From positions 1-20,507 of IMG/VR virus record IMGVR_UViG_2199352025_000001: a DNA stretch of 20,507 nt; one strand, written 5' to 3'. Positions 7,184 to 13,956 of the stretch are shown here, piece after piece; position 1 is the stretch's first letter, and every line of letters begins with the position of its first letter. The DNA is from a virus. Below the pieces are notes generated by a model, which was not told the DNA's origin, searched no databases, and was given only the letters and a program-made list of their open reading frames with translations. The position numbers and the translations under genes are program-made.

Positions 7184-7711
7184 TCAGACCTTGGACCTCT
7201 CGGCGATTCGTCGTGCCGCGTGGTCGAGTGCGCGCGCGGCGGCTTCCTTGGCGGGTTCCTTGAACGGGCGGATCGAGTCGTCGAACCAGCCCGGCTTGCC
7301 GCGCTGGGTGACCCACACGTTGATGTAGCGGCCCTTCGCGGTGACCCGTTGAAACACGGGGTGCCGCCAGCCCTTGGCCGAGTTCAGCGCGGCGGGCGCG
7401 CCCCGGAACCCGCGCGGCATGCCCGTCTTCTGGACCCGGATCGACACGCCCGGCCGGCGCCCGGTGGTGCGGATCGAGATCTTCGTCTGCCTCGCCACCG
7501 TGGCCCGCAGGCCCGGCAGCACCTCGGAGTGCGAGCCCATGGACAGGATCGACGCCCGTGCCGCTTGCAGCGCCGGCTCGGCCACGAGGCGCAGGTTGCG
7601 GACCAGGTCCCGGGCGAGTTCCTTGCCGTCGGACTCTTTCTTCAGCGCCGTTACGACGCGCTTGAGGACGCCTGCGTCGACTTCGACCTTCCACTCCTCG
7701 ACGCGGGCCAT
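7184..7711 (-). CDS. HK97 gp10-like tail completion / neck protein
   Basis: A 175-residue basic protein from the ATG at 7711, three bases after the upstream stop. The first half is a long helix with repeated Leu/Ala positions (VLKRVVTALKKES, LVRNLRLVAEPALQAARASI). A beta-rich stretch follows, with basic and aromatic residues (IRTTGRRPGVSIRVQ, then WRHPVFQ). The end is an Ala/Arg helix. A helix, an RxxRPFF-like or SIRPF element (FDDSIRPF near 144-151) and a basic tail are typical of HK97 gp10-family proteins that complete the head-tail junction or tail. The gene sits between the tail-tube genes and the tail chaperone, whereas gp10-like genes more often precede the tail tube, so the exact role is uncertain. 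Confidence 0.6.
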   Translation of the reverse strand: MARVEEWKVEVDAGVLKRVVTALKKESDGKELARDLVRNLRLVAEPALQAARASILSMGSHSEVLPGLRATVARQTKISIRTTGRRPGVSIRVQKTGMPRGFRGAPAALNSAKGWRHPVFQRVTAKGRYINVWVTQRGKPGWFDDSIRPFKEPAKEAAARALDHAARRIAERSKV

Positions 7712-7714
7712 GAC

Positions 7715-8134
7715 CTACGCGGTGGCCCGTGTGATCGCGCCAGAAGTTGTCCAGGCGTTATCGCCGCCGGCCACATCCCCGACGGTGCCGCTGATCATCT
7801 TCAGCGCCTTCGGTAACACAAGCCCGGTGTACTTCGGGTTGGATGTGCTTACCGCCGACTGGGTGGCCCGGACCTCGAACGCCACTGGCACACCGGCCAG
7901 AAATATGGTCCAAAACGTCGAGTCCAGATTACCGGCGGCGTAGTCGGCGAGGAAGGTGAAACTCAGCTGACCGGACTTGAGTCCACCTGTAAATTCCTTC
8001 CACCCCAGTGAGGCAAAGGTCGTTACGTCCTTTTCCTCGATGTCAGCAGTTAGTTCAGCCTTAGACAGATGGTCGTGGATGCTGCCTGGCCCGGTGATGT
8101 TCACGTAGGCAGCGGTAAGAACCATGGCGGGCAT
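7715..8134 (-). CDS. Tail-tube-like protein, short paralogue
   Basis: A 139-residue protein from the ATG at 8134, with GGAGGGG about 8 bases upstream. Residues 24-54 contain LSKAELTADIEEKDVTTF, then GWKEFTGGL. This closely matches the N-terminus of the gene just upstream (ASNKIELDAEREEKDVTTF, then GWKKFIGGL). The acidic EEKDVTTF signature is common in major tail proteins of actinobacteriophages. After it the protein is compact beta sequence with no extra domain. It could be the main tail tube subunit and its longer neighbour a variant, or it could be a tail-end cap subunit. Both start codons have usable ribosome binding sites. Confidence 0.7.
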   Translation of the reverse strand: MPAMVLTAAYVNITGPGSIHDHLSKAELTADIEEKDVTTFASLGWKEFTGGLKSGQLSFTFLADYAAGNLDSTFWTIFLAGVPVAFEVRATQSAVSTSNPKYTGLVLPKALKMISGTVGDVAGGDNAWTTSGAITRATA

Positions 8135-8207
8135 AGCGGCGACCCCTCCTCAGGGCGTGAAGGAAACGCCCGGTCACCGTGCGGAGCCGGGAAAACGCGT
8201 AGGTGGC

Positions 8208-8954
8208 TTAGGCGATACCGAAGGCGGCGAGGAACAGGAAACTGGGTGAACTGCCGGAGATGGTCCAAGCGGCCCGGTACCACGTGTCGGTGATCGGGCC
8301 GGGCACCCTCAGAATCTGCCCGCCGATGACGGTGGCTGCAGCGAACGTCAGCCGGTCCGTCGGCGCACCGAAGGTGTTGTCCACGTTGCTCTGCACCTTC
8401 ACCGTGATGGTGGGTGTGGCGGTACCCGCAATGGACAACACGTGCAGCGAGGCATACAGATACTGCGTGGCAGAGACGGCGGTCATCTGCACCGCCGTGC
8501 CGCTGCCCGTGGTGGTCCTGGCCGTACCTGGCGGGTTAGCGACGCTACCGCGCACCAGCGGCCACGTCGAGGCAGCTTCGGCCGCCCACGGAGCGACATC
8601 GCCCACCTGGCCAAGCAGCGTGTACTTGCCCCGCAGCGCCTTCATGAACCAGGCCAACGAACCCGCCGTCGACGTGGTGGGTAACGCTGTCCACGCGCTC
8701 AACCCACCTAGGTCCGCCCAGGACGTGTCATCGACCTTGCTCAGGTCGCCGGCCTCCCAAAACCCCTCCGCCTGGCTCTTGGCCGAACCGAGTCCGCCGA
8801 TGAACTTTTTCCAGCCAGAGTCCGGGTCGGCGGAGTCGAGAAACGTGGTTACGTCCTTCTCTTCGCGCTCCGCATCCAACTCAATCTTGTTGGAGGCGCC
8901 GGTCAGATCAGCTGCGCCAGTGAAGAGTCGGGCGTTGGTCAGGATGACAGCCAC
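8208..8954 (-). CDS. Major tail (tube) protein, long paralogue
   Basis: A 248-residue protein taken from the GTG at 8954, because AGGTGA lies 5 bases upstream; the GTG at 8963 would add three residues but lacks a site. It begins AVILTNARLFTG and carries the tail-tube signature DAEREEKDVTTF followed by SGWKKFIGGLGSA. Residues about 55-135 include the tube-fold continuation (WTALPTTSTAGSLAWFMKAL, LLGQVGDVAPW). The last ~110 residues are a beta-rich extension (TVKVQSNVDNTFGAPTDRL, then TDTWYRAAWTISG), which reads like a small surface-exposed jelly-roll or Ig-like domain. Its position after the terminator-like gene and before the chaperones is standard for the major tail protein. Confidence 0.75.
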   Translation of the reverse strand: MAVILTNARLFTGAADLTGASNKIELDAEREEKDVTTFLDSADPDSGWKKFIGGLGSAKSQAEGFWEAGDLSKVDDTSWADLGGLSAWTALPTTSTAGSLAWFMKALRGKYTLLGQVGDVAPWAAEAASTWPLVRGSVANPPGTARTTTGSGTAVQMTAVSATQYLYASLHVLSIAGTATPTITVKVQSNVDNTFGAPTDRLTFAAATVIGGQILRVPGPITDTWYRAAWTISGSSPSFLFLAAFGIA

Positions 8955-8963
8955 ACGGCTCAC

Positions 8964-9383
8964 CTATCCGATCACTAGGACGCTGAACTCGAGGCCGTAG
9001 AAGTCGACGGCGCCGATCTCGTAGAGCCGGGGACCGGTCACGCTCACCAGCGCCAGATCGGCGGCGGCACCGTTCAGCGCCATCTGCCCCGGCGCGCCCC
9101 GGGCCGCCTCAAGCGCTGCGGGGATCGACCCGGAGCCGGTCAGCGTGGCCAGTTTGCGCAGAGCCCGCTGGCCTTCGGCGTCGCTGCCGCGCGAGGTGAG
9201 CAGCCGGCACTTCACCATCACGCGGTCCATCGCGTTGCTGCCGAAGGTCTCGTGGTACTCGTTGACGAACTCGGCAACGACGAAGTGGGGCGGGGTCGGC
9301 GAGTCCGGCACGAAGTCGGTGGCCGTGACCGTCTGCCCGTTCACCTGCACCGCCGCGCTCGTCACCGCCGCCGCGAGACCCAC
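8964..9383 (-). CDS. Tail terminator-like / tail completion protein
   Basis: A 139-residue frame whose in-frame start would be a GTG at 9383, but nothing like a ribosome binding site precedes it. It ends LYEIGAVDFYGLEFSVLVIG, the strand ending typical of actinobacteriophage proteins between the connector and the tail tube. Residues 36-110 hold the expected strand-helix order (FVNEYHETFGSNAMDRVMV, then a helical LRKLATLTGSGSIPAALEA). The better start is the ATG at 9409, which forms TGATG with the connector stop and encodes MSLDFDAVR, the kind of beginning such proteins have; it lies in a different frame and reaches a stop after 15 codons. A one-base loss near 9383 would explain this. The protein would cap the tail and join it to the head. 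Confidence 0.65.
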   Translation of the reverse strand: MGLAAAVTSAAVQVNGQTVTATDFVPDSPTPPHFVVAEFVNEYHETFGSNAMDRVMVKCRLLTSRGSDAEGQRALRKLATLTGSGSIPAALEAARGAPGQMALNGAAADLALVSVTGPRLYEIGAVDFYGLEFSVLVIG

Positions 9384-9408
9384 CGCACGGCGTCGAAGTC
9401 GAGGGACA

Positions 9409-10263
9409 TCAGGCCACGTTGAAAGACACGTAGGGAGCCAGCAGGGCTTTCACGTCCGGGTCCTCGTTGGGTGCGTGGACCAGGCCCCAGTCGGTGGATC
9501 CGGCCACACCTTCCGGTGATCCGAACCGGCGGTAGAGCCGAACCGCTTTCAACAGCGTGGCCTGTTCCACCGCAGAGGGGACGGCCGGCCAACCCCAGCG
9601 GGCGGTGACCCGGACCTTGCGTTGATAGCGGAGCGAGATGTTGGGCGAGACGACCGCGGTGATGGCGTCGCCCCGGGCCAGGGCGTTGTCCGGGTACGTC
9701 TCCGCGTCGGTGATGGTGGTGTAGGTGATCCCGTCGCCCACCTCGACGAGCAGCCCGGTGATGGCGCCGATGTCGTCGACGTTGAGCCGGTCGCCCTGGC
9801 GTGTCGGCATCACCCAACCCGCGGCTGAGAAGACCCGGGCCGTGGCGGTCTTGTCCAGGTCGAACACCCGGCCGTCGCAGAACTGCTCCACCGCCCGCGA
9901 CGCAGCGGTCAGCGCCAGGGTCAGCGCCTCGTCCCGGCTGACGTTCGTTGGCGCCATGTTCAGCCGATCACGCATCTGCGCCAAGGATGCGTACAGGGGC
10001 GGGGCCGGGTCGACTGCGGTGATCTGGTCGGTCTCAACGTCGACCACCAGACCGGAGGCGGTCCACACCCAGTACCAGACGCCGGCCTGGCTGGCGGTGA
10101 AGCTGGCGTCGTACTGGTTGGGCGCCGTGAAGGTGATCGTCGGGCTGCTCGTCGTTGCGTCCGGCGCGGTGACGACGAGGGCCATCGTCGCGGTGCTCGC
10201 AACGCCTGCGGCATATGCGAAGTAGCGGACGTTGACCCGGTCGCCGAGGTCCACCGTCGTCAC
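9409..10263 (-). CDS. Head-tail connector protein (gp6-like adaptor)
   Basis: A 284-residue protein from the GTG at 10263, with GGAGG 6 bases upstream and GTGA overlap with the preceding gene. The first ~100 residues are a beta-sandwich-like domain (DLGDRVNVRYFAYAAGV, VVTAPDATTSSPTITFTAPN, GVWYWVWTASGLVVDVET). The remainder is adaptor-like: a helical start LASLAQMRDRLNMAP in phase with YASLAQM, then NVSRDEALTLALTAASRAVE and FCDGRVFDLDKTATARVFS. It continues with strands around LNVDDIGAITGLLVEVGDG and ends in a helix (VEQATLLKAVRLYRRFGSP). HK97 gp6-type adaptors ring the portal and open the way for the tail. The N-terminal beta domain is an addition found in some actinobacteriophages. Confidence 0.75.
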   Translation of the reverse strand: MTTVDLGDRVNVRYFAYAAGVASTATMALVVTAPDATTSSPTITFTAPNQYDASFTASQAGVWYWVWTASGLVVDVETDQITAVDPAPPLYASLAQMRDRLNMAPTNVSRDEALTLALTAASRAVEQFCDGRVFDLDKTATARVFSAAGWVMPTRQGDRLNVDDIGAITGLLVEVGDGITYTTITDAETYPDNALARGDAITAVVSPNISLRYQRKVRVTARWGWPAVPSAVEQATLLKAVRLYRRFGSPEGVAGSTDWGLVHAPNEDPDVKALLAPYVSFNVA

Positions 10264-12513
10264 TGCACACCTCCACGGGTTTGCGAGACGATGATGACGC
10301 CGGTCTGGGTGACGATGGCGACGGTGTCGCTTTGGGATACGTCCGGTGCGCCGGTCTGGGTGACGATGGCCGCACCCCGCGTGCCGGTGACGATCGGCGG
10401 GAGTTTGCCGACGCCGACGGTCGCCACGAGCCAACCGCTGGTGACAGACCGCCGGCGCAGCCATGCCGCCAACTGTCGACGCGGCGCCCGCTGCGGCACA
10501 TACGGCGGGGCGATGAGGATGACCTGCGCCGGGATGAACTGCCGGGACCGTCGTACGAGCCGGACCGGAGCAGCCGGACGCCGCCGCGACACTGCTGGCG
10601 GGGTCAGTTGCGGTGGCGGAACCGCGACACGCTGCCGTCTCGTCGGCGCTGCCATCCGGGGGCCGCGGGGCCGTTTCGCCAGCGGTGCGGCCTGCGTCGG
10701 CACCGGGGTGGCCGTGCGGGGCTTCGCCGAGCGGCCGAACCGTGGGTGCGGCTTCGATGTGGTCGGCGCCCACAGCGGCGGGGGAACTGCGAGTTGCGGC
10801 GGGGACGACCTGCTGCGACGGGCGTGGCGGCAGGTGCCACAGCCGTTTGAACACCCGGCTTGACGTGGGCGTCCACAGCGGAGGGGTGACGACAACCTGC
10901 GGCGGTGGAACGGCCTGAGGTCTGGGCGGTTTACGCAACTGCGATCGTGAGCGGCGCGGCTTACCCGGTGCGGGTGGGGACTGCTGCTCGGGCGGGGTGA
11001 ACGTTGAGCGTGGCGGCCTGGGGCGGAGCACACCGCGTCGGCGCGGTTCTGCGACGACCGGCGGCGCGGGTTGGTCGGGTGGGATCCATGAGCTGGTCCG
11101 GTGGCGCAACAGCGGTGGGCGCAGGTGCGGGCGGGTCCCCGCCAGGGGGATAGGGATGATGTCGGGGGCGCCGAAGTACTGGGCCTGCTGCTCGGCGAGG
11201 AGTTGCAGGATAAGGTCTATCGGAATGGACTGTGCCGGCAGGGTGCCCGCCGCGGACGGCACGAAGGCGATCCACACGCCGGCGTAGTCAGCGGAGGAGA
11301 CGTTGGCGTGGACCATCTCGGTCCACGTGAGCCCACCGCCGGACACGGTCATGGTGGTGATACCGATACCGCCGTCGGACGCCACCATGGCCACCAGCAG
11401 CGACCCGGGCGGAGGGGTGAAGTTCGACGTCGACACGCTCGTCGCCGACGTGGATGTCACCGGTCCGGGGGCGGAGCTGTCCTCGACAATGGTGCCGCTG
11501 GGAAGGATCTCCAGCAGAGCGCAGCCGCCGCCGGCATTGGCCGGCGCCGACGCCCCAACCGTCGTCGCGCCCGGCGTCCCGGTCGCCGACGTAGTTCGGC
11601 ACGACCCGTAATACCCGTTGTTCGTGCCGTCGCTGAAGTTGTCGAACAGCGTCGTCGTGCCGGCGGCCGTGTACGCGGTGGAGCTTGCACCGTTGGTCAT
11701 CGCCCCGTAAACCTGCGACCCGGTCACAGTTGTGGTGATCGACGCCTGATGTGCCAGCGCGGAGGTCGATGACTGGGTCGCGGTTGCACCGGTCTGCACG
11801 GCCGCGACGCCGGTCAGAACCTTGACCCGCAGCAGCATCCCGTTGGCGGTCGCGCCACCTTGCGTGGCGGTGATCACCGGGTCGCCGATCGGCGGCCCGG
11901 TGGCGACCCATACCCCGGAGTAGAGCTGCCCTGAACCGTTGGAGACTACGGCCTCAGTCCACGTCAGGCCGCCACCGGACACGGTCATGGTGCACGTCGC
12001 GGAGCTGCCGTCGGCCGACACCATCGCGACCAGCAACGACCCGGGCGGGGGGTCAAACGGGGCGGTGGTGACCGACGTTGCGACCAGTGTCGAAACCACC
12101 GCGGGTGACGACGCGTCCTCGGCGATGGTCCCGTTGGGTAGCACCTCAAACAGCGCCGCACCGCCGCTGTCAGTGTCGGCGCTGCAGCCCAGCAGAGTCG
12201 CGCCCGGCGTCCCCGTGGCGTTGGTGGCCCGGAATGTGCAGTACCGGTCGGCGTTGCTGGCGTCGGCGATGTTGTCCAGCAGTGTCGTCGCCGCGTCCTC
12301 GGCGACAAACGCGATGTTGGCGCCGTTGGTCGCTGCCCCATACACCCGCGACCCGGTCACGGTGGTCGTGATCGACGCCTCGTGGGCGGCGAAACCCGAC
12401 TGGGTCGCGGTCGCACCGTATGGGTTGCCGGCAGCCCCAGTGAGGACCATGACCCGCAGGGCCATGCCGTTAGCGCTGCTACCGCCCTGGGTGGCGGTGA
12501 CGGTCACCGACAC
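10260..12513 (-). CDS. Repeat-domain virion protein with Pro/Arg-rich tail, frameshifted
   Basis: A GTG at 12513 opens a frame that is clearly coding for about 570 residues. A second frame is clearly coding from about 10802 to the TGA at 10260-10262, giving about 750 residues if joined. Residues 5-205 and 214-418 are two copies of a beta-rich unit sharing TATQGG, TTTVTGS-VYGA, TGTPGAT, PPPGSLLVAMV and SGGGLTWTE. Residues 455 to about 700 are Pro/Arg-rich with recurring PPPQ and PPLW-PT words, and the end repeats VTQTG. The frames meet at GTCGTCCCCGCCG, where one extra C or two missing bases breaks the gene. Such units occur in actinobacteriophage structural proteins, so this is probably a fibre or decoration protein. 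Start and function are uncertain. The unbroken first frame beyond the junction is noise until the connector gene begins. Confidence 0.6.
11254..12501 (-). repeat. Tandem ~210-residue coding repeat
   Basis: Two diverged copies lie head to tail inside the virion protein gene: residues 5-213 (12501-11875) and 214-420 (11874-11254), offset 209-212 codons. The shared words are listed with the gene. Copy one begins at the TATQGG block, without a preceding PPPGSLLVAMV block, so the order along the protein is B-A-B-A. Confidence 0.75.
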
Positions 12514-12542
12514 GACGCCACCACCGCCCTACGTCGCGCGAA

Positions 12543-12836
12543 CTAGACAGCGCCCCACATCAGCTTGGAGAACGTCCGATAGTCGTATGTGCCGGTCAGG
12601 TGGCTCGATGTCACGGCCTGGTAGATGTTCGCCAGGTCGTTCAGGTCCGCGTACGACGAGCGCAGGTTCGCCAGGTCGCCCGCCGACATGCCGAGCCCGG
12701 TGTAGTACGCGTCGACCTGAGTGTCCAGCTCGGCTTTGAAGGTCTGGACCTGCCGCATGATGTCCCGAACCGCCACGGACAGCGAGCCGGCACGCGAGTT
12801 GATGTCGTTGAGCCCGAACGGGAAACCTGCGGCCAT
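12543..12836 (-). CDS. Small helical virion-region protein
   Basis: A 97-residue protein from the ATG at 12836, with GAGAGGGCGG just upstream. It is predicted to be mainly helical: SVAVRDIMRQVQTFKAELDT (20-39), then GDLANLRSSYADLNDLANIY (53-72), and an aromatic end (YDYRTFSKLMWGAV). Short helical proteins with this Leu/Asn pattern occur in several actinobacteriophage structural clusters without a named role. It lies 20 bases after the preceding structural gene and 29 bases before the repeat protein, and is probably part of the same decoration or fibre unit, perhaps as a trimerisation or attachment protein. That role is inference. Confidence 0.65.
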   Translation of the reverse strand: MAAGFPFGLNDINSRAGSLSVAVRDIMRQVQTFKAELDTQVDAYYTGLGMSAGDLANLRSSYADLNDLANIYQAVTSSHLTGTYDYRTFSKLMWGAV

Positions 12837-12856
12837 GGTCCGCCCTCTCGTCTAGA

Positions 12857-13399
12857 TCAGTTCGGCAGTTGGACGTTCAGTTGGTTGGTCTTGATCGTGT
12901 TCGACGCGGATGATGCACCCCAGGTGGCGCAGACGCCGAACGCCCGGTCGATGGTGGTGTCTATCGCGACCGTGCGCAGGGCCGCCGTGATGGGGACCGG
13001 CACCACCGACAACGCGATCAGCGACGTGCCCAGCCGGCAGGTGCCCTGGCCTTGCAGCGAACCGGCCGTGCCGATGGCGGTGCAGAACAGAGTCATGTCC
13101 AACTCCCACGGCCACGCCGCGGGGGTGGTGCCGGTGGTGAACACTGATGTTTCCCAGAAGCCGGTGATCGCGGCGGCGGCGGTGCCGAAGTAGGCGCCGA
13201 GGGTCAGCGCCGCGCCGGTCAGGCTTGAGTATTCCCCGGCGGCGTGGATCGACGCCTTCCAGCCGATCTGCAAGGACCCGGCCCGGGCCACCGGCAACGG
13301 CTGCGGGCTGATGTCTTGCCGCGTGGTGAAGGAAGCGAAGGCCGAGCCGAGGACGTTCTGGACCGGCAGCAGAGGAGTGGCGATGTAGGCAACGCCCAT
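12857..13399 (-). CDS. Probable virion structural protein
   Basis: A 180-residue protein from the ATG at 13399, two bases after the upstream stop, so almost certainly coupled. It is rich in Ala, Thr, Ser and Gly with alternating hydrophobic residues, which suggests a beta-sandwich (SLQIGWKASIHAAGEYSSLTG, TLGAYFGTAAAAITGFWE split by short turns, then AWPWELDMTLFCTAIG). It has two Cys (about 115 and 125) and no signal peptide. I do not recognise the family. Size and composition parallel the 172-residue neighbour, so the two may be distant paralogues or partners. A head decoration or base-of-fibre function is plausible from context only. Confidence 0.65.
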   Translation of the reverse strand: MGVAYIATPLLPVQNVLGSAFASFTTRQDISPQPLPVARAGSLQIGWKASIHAAGEYSSLTGAALTLGAYFGTAAAAITGFWETSVFTTGTTPAAWPWELDMTLFCTAIGTAGSLQGQGTCRLGTSLIALSVVPVPITAALRTVAIDTTIDRAFGVCATWGASSASNTIKTNQLNVQLPN

Positions 13400-13401
13400 C
13401 G

Positions 13402-13920
13402 CTAGACCTCAATCTCCAGGTTCAGCCGGATCGAGTGGGAGGCCGGCAGAGTGTTGCCGATGTTGACGAACGCGATCCCGTTGGCGGTGCCCAGGGTGCA
13501 GATGAAGTCGTTAGGCGCCTCCCACCACTCCTCCTGGTTGGACTGGGTGTTGAACGGGATGGTGTACAGGGCGTTCGCGCCCAGGGTCGGGGCGGTGGTG
13601 CCGATCGTCGCCGCCGTGGTCATGATCAGACCCACCGTGGGGTCGGTCTGCGGCGTCCACGTCTCCAGCGCGATACCCAGCACCGCTGCGGCGAGGCCGG
13701 TGCCAGCCGGGGCCACCGTCTGCCGGTAGATGCCAATGCTGATCTGCTGGGAGGTGGGGACGCTGCCGCCGGCGATGACGCCTGCGTTGAAGCGACGCAC
13801 CCGGAACCCGGAGGTAGCCGAAGCACCCCAGTAGCCCAGGTACCCATTGACGGTGGTGCCGGAGTTCACCCCGGCGAGTTGCGCGGCCTGGGACAGGCCA
13901 GTCGTTGCGTACCGAGCCAC
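13402..13920 (-). CDS. Probable virion structural protein
   Basis: A 172-residue protein from a GTG at 13920, with an excellent AAGGAGGG site 8 bases upstream. It is beta-rich, Thr/Ala/Gly-heavy and ends SIRLNLEIEV, a strand end typical of jelly-roll or tail-fibre domains. The central part (SQQISIGIYRQTVAPAGTGL, then LGIALETWTPQTDP) alternates polar and hydrophobic residues, and EEWWEAP (about 130-136) is an aromatic loop. No family is recognised. Its stop lies two bases before the next structural gene, so the pair is translated together. The strong site marks the start of a new translational group after the modification genes, which suggests high expression, as expected for a virion component. 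Confidence 0.7.
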   Translation of the reverse strand: MARYATTGLSQAAQLAGVNSGTTVNGYLGYWGASATSGFRVRRFNAGVIAGGSVPTSQQISIGIYRQTVAPAGTGLAAAVLGIALETWTPQTDPTVGLIMTTAATIGTTAPTLGANALYTIPFNTQSNQEEWWEAPNDFICTLGTANGIAFVNIGNTLPASHSIRLNLEIEV

Positions 13921-13956
13921 GAGCGGGCCCTCCTTGATTATCGCGGGATCAGGTTG

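Noticed and set aside
8169-8191. Possible terminator between the two tail-tube genes
   Set aside because: Only a five-base stem (cccgg/ccggg) around a 13-base loop and no U run; too weak to call, and tail operons are normally read through here.
9409-12513. One unbroken 1034-codon minus-strand frame joining the repeat protein to the connector
   Set aside because: Between about 10800 and 10263 this frame reads as His/Arg/Pro noise, while another frame shows sensible protein with the same PPPQ words. The connector has its own GTG, GGAGG site and GTGA overlap at 10263.
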